The notes under the pieces were generated by a model. That model made no database searches. It had not been told where the DNA came from and was given only the letters and a program-made list of their open reading frames with translations. From Vigna angularis (taxonomy: Eukaryota > Streptophyta > Magnoliopsida > Fabales > Fabaceae): 64,000 bases of DNA. This document shows positions 21,514 to 31,040 of the stretch, piece after piece; the stretch's first letter is position 1, and every line of letters starts with the position of its first letter. A program made the position numbers and the translations under genes. The DNA lies in the NCBI RefSeq assembly GCF_016808095.1, contig NC_068979.1:12737501-12801500 (forward strand), read 5' to 3'.

Positions 21514-24020
21514 ATGACCTCCTCATCGGGCAAGAGAATCAAGACCTTGGATCAAAGAGGAAGGAGAACGAACCAGAGCGGCCCTATTCCAGAAGGTTCC
21601 TTTCCCGCAAACATGAGTGCCATTTCAATATTGTCCAAGATAGAAGGCTACTAATGTAAGGAAAGGCTGGGTTGATACTTGATTTTGCTCCACAGTTTGG
21701 GGAGCAATTGGAGAACAGGAATTGGGAGAGACTAGCCACTTATCCTGCACTAGTTAACATAGCAGTGGTAAAAGAGTTCTACACTAATGCAAGGTGATGA
21801 CAAATTTATGAACACCGAAAACGGCGCCACAAACTTGTTTGACCCTCGGCAAGTGTGACCGAATCGTATCAAGTAATAAACTCAGTAAGACCAAGTATCG
21901 TTTTCCCAAAGGACTCACGGCCTAGTTAGTTATCTGATTTGTTGATTATTTAAGACTTGTGAACGATTGATTGTAGGTTTAAATGCAAAAGACAGTAATT
22001 AAACATGTATGCATGAATGTGATCAATGGCAGAAAGAGTAAAACAAACACGGAATGAATTATATGGATGAGTATGTTGTTGGGGTTATCAATTTCATCTT
22101 ATCGACTCTCATATACTTTAGGAATTCATCAATCTTTTCATCAATGTTAATGCCACTCTCTAAATCACCTTGTCAAGAAGGCCTATCCTTAATTACGAGT
22201 TCATACAATTCCTAGCATTCCTAGTAATTAGTTCTGAAGTGCCGGAGCTTAACGGCAACCAATATACTATTGGGAGAAATTCCCCAGATCTAGACTTCCC
22301 CGTACGTTCCCATATCAACAAAATCAATGATCATGACAATGAATGAGTTAAACACTGCATGCTTTGAGCAAAGAGGAAAAACCCTAACAATTAATCAAAG
22401 AAAGCATGTATCTCAAATAAGATGTTTAAACACAGATTCCATATATGAGAGTTTCACAAGATTACATTGATTCCCCAACAACAATACAAGGTTTAGTTCA
22501 CCATATTCATGGTGAATCTAGATGAACAATGATGAAAGAATGAAAGATAAAACCCTAGAAAGGTAGAGAGGTAGCCTGAGCATCCAAGATCTTCCTTCAA
22601 AGGGGTGGAAAAGAGAGTGTTTGCTTCGTCCCAACCAAAGATACAAACCCTAGGAAACCCTAAAGCTTATATACTATCCGTAAAATTACAGAAAATTAGG
22701 CCCAAACCCAAAATAGTACCGCTCAGCGGTAAGTGCGCGAGTTCATTTCTTCCCCTCATCGGCCTTTTCACCCCTCAGCGGAGCCAACGTGGGTTTCTGA
22801 GTGCCGCTCAGCGGTAAACTGCCGCTGTGCAGTGGTTGCGGCTTCTCCTTTTGCACTTTTTAATGTCTTTTCTGATTCCATTCCTATCCTTCTTCACTTC
22901 TTTCACCAAATTCACCTTAAAACCTGAATAAAACACTGAAATCAAGCATCAACCTGTCCAGCTCTCTTATTTCTAAAAATATAACCAAAAGCATGATTTC
23001 AAGCTAGTTTCTAAGTGTTAAAGGTTGCTTTTAGTATCAAATTTAAGCATGAAAATAACAATTTTTCAATTGTTATCACAAGGCAGTTGGGTGATTATCC
23101 CACTGAGGAATATATGAGCTATGTTAGAGGACACACCATTCGGTACGATCCTGATGCCATTAACAGGTTCTTAAATATAGAATGGGCTTGTGAGCAATGT
23201 CAGTTTGCTCTGAGTATGGAGGAAGGAGCAGACTTTGTTGATGTGGAGAGCGTGCTTTGTATGCCTGAAGGGCACTTTCAGAGAAATAGGAATGATGCTG
23301 TTGTGAATATCAGGAGAGCTGATTGACTCCTTTAGCAAAGTACTGGATGACATTTTCTCATGCCAACATCCAGCCTTATTCGCATGTCTTTGATATTACT
23401 GTCAGCAAGGCTCTTCTGCTGTACTGTGTGCTGAGAGCGAAGAGCATTAACATTGGCCAGGTCATAGCTAATGAGATACAGGTGTGTGCTAATACTATGA
23501 ACAACAAGGCACCTTCGGGGCATCCTTCTCTGATCACACACCTCTGTGAGCTAGCTGGAGTGAATATTTCTACACCGTCGTTTGAGAGGCCTAGGAAGGC
23601 GATTGATGAGGCCTACTACAGATAATATTGTGGCGAAGATGAGGCAGCTCAGCCAGTACCACCACGTCAGTCTTCTAGAAGGAGAGGACCATCACGAGGA
23701 CATGCACCGCCTCATGGTGCAGAGCCTTTTAAGATGAGGGACATGTATATGTCTCTGATGGAGGACAGGTTGCAGTGTATCCAAAGAGGACAGGTGGTCA
23801 CAACAGAGATGATCATTGGGATGTATGATACACCCCAGGACATCGGTGGACCATGGATGAATTCAACAATGTGGTGGCATGACCAGAGGAGCAAGCTCAG
23901 GCTAGTGGAGCTAGAGCAGCTGAAGCTCCAGCTATGGATGATGATGAGGATGATGATGATGACTTCGAAGATGCTGAAGATGAAGGAGAGGAGGAAGATT
24001 CGGATGATAGCAGGGGTTGA
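21514..24020 (+). pseudogene. E1 ORF2, putative plant transposon protein, interrupted
   Basis: Homologous along its length to the intact ORF2 of E5 (47950-49185): starts MTSSSGKR, then RFLSRKHE, FAPQFGEQ, YVRGHTIRYDPDAINRFL, CEQCQFALSMEEGADF, GHFQRN, AKYWMTFSHANIQP, GHPSLITHLCELAGV, ERPRKAIDEAYYR, MRDMYMSL, and an acidic D/E-rich tail to a TGA at 24018-24020. Broken by a TAA near 21656, a solo LTR (21795-23078, TSD CAAGG), a TGA and frame change near 23323, a TAA near 23623 and frame changes near the end. Function unknown; the family name comes from domain databases as I remember them (PF20167-like). Confidence 0.85.
21795..23078 (-). mobile_element. Athila-like solo LTR in E1 ORF2
   Basis: 1284 bp between perfect TSDs CAAGG (21790-21794, 23079-23083). 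On minus it starts TGATAACAATTGAAAAATTG and ends TTTGTCATCA. CCGCTCAGCGG palindromes lie at 22720-22830, beside a TATA-like box. Close to its 3' end (minus) it holds GTGGCGCCGTTTTCGG, a primer-site-like sequence inside the LTR (plus 21818-21836). Confidence 0.93.
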
Positions 24021-25309
24021 TGAGGAGTAGAGATAGCATCTACTAATGGATGCTATCACCTCTAGAGTAGGATTTTTTCTATCTTGTGTTTTGTACTGTT
24101 GAACTTATTTGCTTACGTTATTAGAATAGGTTGTGATGTACTCAGTGTGAACTTTATCTGCTATGATGGTTTGCTTGTGATTTATGCATGAAGAGTATTG
24201 CTTGATGATGCTAGGATATTGATTGATGTTGAGATTATTCACTATATGCTGATATACATGTGGTTGTTCACAAGCTATGTGAACAGATGCATGATGTTGT
24301 GATTGTGATTATGATGCTAAGCAGGATGTGTATGTGGAATGTTGAATGAGCCTATATGTGAGGTTTTGAACTCCAAAGTTTTTGTGATTGAATGCTATTA
24401 TATTGAAAGCATGAATGACTTTGCCTAGGTTTCTATGATTGAATCACTTGCTTGTATGTGTCTTATGTTCAAGGCCATTTGTTGGTAACCCTTTTTAGCC
24501 AAATGCATGATTTTAGCCCAATAAAAGAGAGTACAATGTGTTCTATCCTTTGAACCTTTAGCCTTAATATGATGTAAAAACCCTTTTTGATAATCTTTAC
24601 CTTGAGTTGAGTTGAGAATATCTTGTGGTATTGATAAAGGTTCAAGTTTGGGGTTGTTGGGAAGTCTAAAAAGGGAATACGACAAGCATTAAGATAAGCA
24701 CGTGAAAATCAAAATAAAAAAGAAAGAAAAGAAAGAAAAAGAGAAGCTCAATGCAAAGGAAAGTTGAGAATAAGTAAGAATGGTTGTGTTTACATGAGTA
24801 ACTCTTTTAACTCAAGGATTTTGTGATCCAGAAAAACCAATTTTCTCCTTAGCCCCAGCCTCATTATAAGCCATAGAAATGTCCTTATGATGATGCTTGC
24901 TTGTGAGTGTGTTTAATTGTGGTTGAATGAAAGGCAAAGTTGATTCATGTGACATTGTCATAGTATAGTGAATGAGTGACCTCTATATACACTTGTGTGA
25001 TTGAGTGAGACACTTTATCTAGTGAGGAATAATTCCATGAGCACATGATTACATCTAAGCTTAGTTAATTGATCATTCATGAGAATATCATCTCTTGGAT
25101 ACTATGTGATTATGTGAACACCACAATGAGTTTGAATAAAACAAAGCATGTGTGCATCTTGACTGAATTCTTTTTGAGGAGCTGATTTAAGTAATTACTT
25201 GTTTTGAAAGAAAGAGTTTTTGAATGTGTTGAACCATTGTATTGATTGGTGGAAGACTGAGTTACATCTTGTTTGCTTGAGGACAAGCAAAGTTCTAAAT
25301 TTGGGGTTG
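24021..25309 (+). other. E1 3' non-coding spacer with hairpin and polypurine tract
   Basis: About 1.3 kb without ORFs, matched in reverse orientation by the spacers of E5 (46670-47949) and E4 (43492-44802). A perfect hairpin TTTGCTTGAGGACAAGCAAA (8-bp stem, AGGA loop) at 25272-25291 is followed by the polypurine tract AAATTTGGGGTTG directly before the 3' LTR. Confidence 0.8.
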
Positions 25310-26592
25310 TGATAACGGTTGAAAAACCGTTATTTTTATACTTAATTTTGATATTAAAAACCACCTTTATGACTTAGAAACTAGCTTGGAATCATGTTTT
25401 TGCTTAAGTTTTGGAAATAAGAGAGTTGGATGGGTTTTATGCTTGGTTTTCCTTGTTTTGGCAGGAATTAAGATGAATTAGATGAAAGAAGTTGAAGTAG
25501 TAACGAGCTGGACTCAGGAAAGGAAGTAAAAGGGCACAACAGAAGAGCCGCAGTCACCGCTGAGCACAACTTTTACTGCTGAGTGACATTCTGAAGTACC
25601 GTAGTCACCATTGAGGGCCAAAACTGCAGCTGAGCGTCATCTTGAAGAGCCGCACTTACCGCTGAGCACCAAAAGTGCCGCTGAGCGCCATTTAATTGGG
25701 CTTAGGCCTTGTTTCTATAATTTTTAATAAACTATATAAGGCTTTAGTCGACCTAGGGTTGATATCTTTGGATAGAAAGAGGCGAAATCACACTTTCTTC
25801 ACCCCATGGAGGCGGATTTTGGATGCGGAAGCTCCTTTCTTCAAATTCTAGGGTTCTATCTTTCATTCTTTTCATTATTTTCATCTAGTTTCACCATGTC
25901 TACGGTGAACTAAACCTCCATTGTTGTTGGGGAAACGATGTAATCCTTTGAAACTCTCATGTATTGAATTGATTCTATATTTTATATACTTTGCTTCATT
26001 AATTGTTAGGGTTTTTCCTCTTTACTCTATGCATGCTTTGTTTAACTCATTCAATTGCATGATCATTGATGTTATCTATATGGACACATATAGGTAAATC
26101 TAGAACTGGGGAAATTCTCCCGGAAGCAATATTACCTAGACATAGGAATAGGAGGATCATTTGCCTTTATGCTTCTGCGCGAATGTAATGCATGAATAAT
26201 TGCTAGGGAGATAAGACATTGTAAACTAGTGATTAGGAGTAGGCTTTCTTCACCGAGACATCGAGTTTAAGGTAAATTAGAAAGTGACATTAACATTAAT
26301 GAAGAAAGATGAATTCTTGAATACATGAGAGTGGATAGGATAAGTCGGAAACCCCAACAACATCATCATTCATATTTTACGTCAATCTTTTTTGCTTCTT
26401 TCAATCCAATTGATCAAAACTTGCATTCATGTTTATTTTCCGCAATTCAAACACAATGATTTCGTTTACAAGTCTAATTTAATCAAGAAATCACATAACT
26501 GTCTAGGCCGTGAGTCCTTTGGAAAACGATACTTGGTCTTACCATTTTATTATTACTTGATACGATTCGGTACACTTGTCGAAGTGTTAACA
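25310..26592 (+). repeat. E1 3' LTR
   Basis: Starts TGATAACGGTTGAAAAACCG, where ATAACGGTT-GAAA-AACCGTTAT forms a terminal hairpin, and ends GTGTTAACA, followed by the TSD copy TATTG. GC palindromes at 25553-25700, TATA box ACTATATAAGG near 25730-25740. Confidence 0.92.
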
Positions 26593-27270
26593 TATTGCTA
26601 GACCAAGGGTAAATGCAGCAAACATGGAGATGAAGCCTGCTCTCATTCAACTGGTGAAGAGCAATCAATTCAATGGATTAGCTCATGAAAATCTATATGA
26701 ACATCTGACCACGTTTAATGAAATATGCAATACAGTGAAGATTAATGGTGTGCCAGATGAGGCTATTAGACTTAGCTTGTTCCCTTTCTCTTTAGGAGGC
26801 AATGCTAAGATGTGGCTTAATTCATTCCCAGAGAATAGCTTCACTGAGTGGGAAGATGTGGCGGCAAAATTTCTGAATAAATATTTTCCTTAGTCTAAGG
26901 TAAATAAAGGTAAATAAGAAATTTCTTCTTTTAGACATGGCATGGACGAAACTCTAGGTCAAGCGTGGGATAGATTCAAAGATTTATTGTGGAAGACGCC
27001 CACACATGGCTTTGATGAACCTAGGGTGGTCATTCTTTTCCTTGGAGGACTTAGTTCACAGACTAAATTTATGCTGGATGACTCAGTTAGAGGTAATATC
27101 AAGTGCAAGACTCCAGAGGAAGCTTATTAGTTGATTGAAAATATGGCCGCCAATGATAATGAGATGCATAATGAAAGAGCTCAATTTCAACCGAAAGGAG
27201 TTCTACAATTACAATCTTAAGATGCTTTGTTAGCTCAGAACTAAATAATGAGTCAATAATTGGAGACTCT
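26593..27270 (+). pseudogene. E0 gag, central part, many stops
   Basis: Resumes the E0 gag after E1: TSD TATTG, then LARPRVNAANMEMKPALIQL in the same family as the E1 and E2 gag. One frame stays aligned for about 220 codons, including NQFNGLAHE, LFPFSLGGNAKMWLNSF and GQAWDRFKDLL. It has at least six in-frame stops, all TAA or TAG, and at least four stand where E1/E2 have Gln codons (YFPQSK, GKQEISS, LQSQDA, TQQ). E2 inserts at 27271 after ACTCT. Confidence 0.9.
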
Positions 27271-28633
27271 TGATAACGGTTGAAAAATCTTTATTTTTAT
27301 ACTTAATTTTGACATCAAAAACACCCTTTATGACTTAGAATCTAGCTTGAAATCATGCTTTTGCTTAAGCTGTGGAAATAAGAGAGTTGGATGGGTTTTA
27401 TGCTTGGTTTTCCTTGTTTTGGCAGGAATTTAGAGGAATTGGATGAAAGAAGTTGAAGTAGCAAGGAGTTGGACTCAAGAAAGGAAGGAAAATTGCACAA
27501 AAGAAGAATCGCAACAACCGCTAAGTGCCATTTCACCGCTGAGCGCCAAGCTTGCTGTTGAGTTCTTTGTCTGATGCTTAAGCGCCATCGCCGAGGGATA
27601 ATTCAAGTATCGGAGTCACCGCTGAGCGGCATTTCTACCGCAAAGCGCTAGAGTCTGCTATTAAGTGCACTGTTTCACACTTGGGCGCCATCACTGAGCG
27701 TCACTCTGAGTGTCGCACTTACCGCTGAGCGCAATTCCTACGTTGGGCCAATTTTCTATATTTTGAATAAACTATATAAGGGTTTAGTCAACCTAGGGTT
27801 GATATCTTTGGACAGAAAGAGGCGAAATTACACTTCTTTCACCCCTCGGAGGCGGATTTTGGATGCGGAAGCTCCGATCTTCAACTTTTAGGGTTCTATC
27901 TTTCATTCTTTTCATTATTTTCATCTAGTTTCACCATGTTTATGGTGAAGTAAACCTCCATTGTTGTTGGGGAAATGATGTAATCCTTTGAAACTCTCAT
28001 GTATTGAATTGATTCTTGATTATATATGCTTTACTTCATTAATTGTTAGGGTTTTTCCTCTATACTCTATGCATGCTTTGTTTAACTCATTGAATTGCAT
28101 GAACATTGATGTTATCAATATGGACACATATAGGTAAATCTAGAACTGGGGAAATTCTCTCGGAAGCAATATTACCTAGACATAGGAATGGGAGGATCTG
28201 TTGCCTTTACGCTTCTATGCGAATGTAATGCATGATTAATTGCTAGGGAGACAAGACATTGTGAACGAGTAATTAGGATTAGGCTTTCTTCACCGAGACA
28301 TCGGATTTAAGGTAAATTAGAAAGTGGCATTAACACTAATGAAGAAAGATGAATTCATAAATACATGAGAGTGGATAGGATAAGTCGGAAACCCCAACAA
28401 CATAATCATTCCATATTTTACATCAATAACTTTTGCATCTTTCAATCCAATTGATCAACACTTGCATTCATGTTTACTTTTCCGTAATATGAACAAAATG
28501 ATTTCGTTTACAAGTCTTATTTAATCAAGAAATCACATAACTGTTTAGGCCTTGAGTCTCCTGGGAAACGATAATTGGTCTTACCATTTATTATTACTTG
28601 ATACGATTCGGTACACTTGCCGTAGTGTTAACA
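27271..28633 (+). repeat. E2 5' LTR
   Basis: Starts TGATAACGGTTGAAAAATC, ends GTGTTAACA. CCGCTGAGCGC-type palindromes at 27508-27745, then ACTATATAAGGG near 27771-27782. Confidence 0.92.
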
Positions 28634-28958
28634 AGTTTTTGGCTCCGTTGCCGGGGACTCGTGGTTTAACCATTCTGTTTGTGTGATTATTGATTAGCTT
28701 TGACTTGATTTTTATCTTTTTGTTTTATCTTTTTATCTTTTTTTATCTTTTTGTGCTAACAATTGTTTCTAGGGTTTTGTTTTCTTGTGTATGCAGGATT
28801 CAATTCGTACTAGGAGCAAGAGAATTTCGGAACCTCTTCTTGAAGGATTGGACGAGAGTAGAAGGAGGAGGAGAATTTGAACATCTAGAGAATTATTTCC
28901 TTCTCCGGAGACACTTTTACAACCCTCACCAGAAAGGTTTGACCAGAGTACTAAAGAG
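28634..28958 (+). promoter_or_regulatory. E2 primer-binding site (tRNA-Asp) and leader
   Basis: TGGCTCCGTTGCCGGGGACT at 28640-28659 fits the 3' end of tRNA-Asp with one mismatch, as used by Athila-lineage elements. The T-rich leader then has TTTTCTTGTGTATGCAG, which resembles a splice acceptor, before GATTCAATTCG and the gag ATG at 28959. Confidence 0.85.
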
Positions 28959-30100
28959 ATGGCTGGAGAAAATAATGGTAGACGTACTCTGGCGGATGAC
29001 ACCACTGTTGTTGGCCCTCATCACTTTAACAACATTGCTAGGTCGATGGTCAATGCTGCAAACATGGAGGTGAAACCGGCGTTGATACAATTGGTGAAGA
29101 GCAACAAATTTAATGGACTGTCACATGAAAGTTCATATGGGCATCTAACCACATTCAACGAGATTTGCAACACTGTGAAGATCAATGGTGTGCCGAATGA
29201 CGCTATAAAGCTTAGTTTGTTTCCTTTCTCATTGAGAGGGAATGCTAAGCTATGGTTGAATTCTTTCCCGGAGGATAGCTTTACTGAATGGGAAGTCGTG
29301 GTTTAAAGTTTCTAAACAAGTACTTCCCACAGTCTAAAATCAACAAAGGAAAGCAAGAAATTTCCTCTTTCAGGCAAGGTATGGAGGAAACGCTAGGTCA
29401 AGCATGGGATAAATACAAGAGCTTGTTGAGAAAGACGCCCACTCATGACTTTGATGAAGCAACAATAGTCATTCTTTTTCTTGGAGGTCTTCGTTCACAA
29501 ACCAAATTGATGCTAGATGCTTCAGTTGGAGATAATATCAAGTGTAAAACTCCAGAGGAAGCTTTTGAATTGATAGACAACATGGCTACTAATGACAACG
29601 AGATGCATAATGAAAGAGGAGCTTCACCTCAACAGAAGGGAGTCCTTCAATTGCAATCTCAAGATGCCTTGCTTGCACAAAATAAAATTATCACTCAACA
29701 GTGGGAAGAAGTGACGAAGAAACTTTCTCTATTGCCACAAGAGATACAAAATGCTTTAATGGTTCAGTGGCAGCAACAAAGATGGCAACAACAACCTACT
29801 CTATCTAAGAAAACCACAAAGCTTGAGGAAACTTTCCAGCAATTCATGAAGATGAGTGTATCTTATTGTAAGAATGTGGAGGTTGCATTTAAAAGTATGA
29901 AAATTCATATTGGGCAATTGGTCAACAAGATGGAGATTTTTGAGAGGAATGCAAAAAGTAATCTTAGGGAAGAGTATAAGACCATTGTTACTAGAAGTGG
30001 TAGAGTTAGATTAGAGAAAAATAGAGAGAAAATAGAAAGAAAATGAGAGTGAGAGAGAAACACTTGAGTGGAAAGAGAGGATTGAGAGAGAAAAAAAGAA
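28959..30100 (+). pseudogene. E2 gag
   Basis: Starts MAGENNGRRTLADDTTVVGP. The capsid homology region is as in E1 (SLRGNAKLWLNSFPEDSF, FLNKYFPQSK, GQAWDKYKSLL, FLGGLRSQTKLML), then Q-rich linkers (QWQQQRWQQQPTL) and SVSYCKNVEVAFKSMKIHIG. A two-base loss near 29300 shifts the frame (29306 stop; the rest is read from 29288). The zinc-knuckle region found in E1 is missing here. A K/E/R-rich stretch after 30046 is frame-broken and links to the protease. Confidence 0.88.
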
Positions 30101-30202
30101 AGAAGAGGTAGATGAGAGAAAAAAAGAAAAAGATGTTGAAAAACCACTTCCTTATCCAAAGATCTATTCAAGGAAGGAGAAAAAAAATAGCTTGAGCGGT
30201 TC

Positions 30203-31037
30203 ATGGAGATATTTAAGAAACTGGAGATTACTATACCTTTCTCTGAAGCATTGCAACAGATGCCGTCATATGCAAAATTTTTGAAGGAGCTCCTTACAAA
30301 GAAAAGAAAATATATTGAGAAGGAGACCATTGAAGTGCAAGGTAATTGTAGTGCAATCATACAAAAATTACCTCCTAAGTTTAAAGATCCAGGAAGCTTA
30401 ACTATTCTGTGTACCATCGAAGAATTGGAAGTTGGAAGAACATTGATTGATTTGGGAGCTAGCATTAATTTAATGCCGCTTGCTATGTTCAAAAGAATTG
30501 AAGGTTTGGAACTCAAACCTACTAGAATGACACTCCAATTGGCGGACATGTCTCTTAAATACCGATACGGGGTGGTTGGAGATGTACTGATGAAGGTAGC
30601 AAATTTGTATTTCTAGTGGATTTTGTCATAATGGAGATGGAAGAGAATGGAGATGTGCCTCTCATCCTTAGGCGACCATTTATGAAGACTGCTAGAGTTT
30701 TAATTGATGTGAAGAATGACAAGCTTAAAGTAAGAGTTCAAGATGAAGAAGTGAATTTTGATGTATTCAAAGCCATGACACATCCTAAAGATGATAAAGC
30801 ATGTTCCAATTTGATATACTTGATGAAGTTTATATGGTGCAAGAAAGGATGGTACATTGTTCTTCTCCGTTAGAGAAAACTCTTATTGATGCCTGTGAAG
30901 ACTTGAATGAAGAGGAAGAAAAATTAATTGATGAGTGTATAATGGATTTGGAGACATTGAAGGAGATCCTAGTGGAGGAGCTAATTTTGAGATTATTGAT
31001 ATCAAATAAAGAAGTCAACGAAAAAAAGTTGGAGTGA
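30203..31037 (+). pseudogene. E2 aspartic protease region
   Basis: MEIFKKLEITIPFSEALQQMP is the conserved gag-protease linker of Athila elements; the protease follows with the active site DLGASINLMP (DLGA) and, after a frameshift near 30612, PLILRRPFMKTARVLID. Another frame change near 30800-30870 leads to an acidic linker (EDLNEEEEKLIDECIMDLETL). Protease function as a homodimeric aspartic enzyme is family knowledge; the DLGA form replaces the usual DTG/DSG. Confidence 0.88.
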
Positions 31038-31040
31038 AAG

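Larger units (their letters stand above)
15253..26592 (+). mobile_element. Athila-like element E1, nearly complete, with ORF2
   Basis: Bounded by a perfect TSD TATTG (15248-15252, 26593-26597) inside the E0 gag. Order: 5' LTR, damaged tRNA-Asp primer site, gag-protease, conserved motif/minisatellite/motif, ORF2 with promoter-like block and intron, 3' spacer, PPT, 3' LTR. RT, RNase H and integrase are missing, so it was non-autonomous. Two solo LTRs (16808-17889 and 21795-23078) inserted later. Confidence 0.93.
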
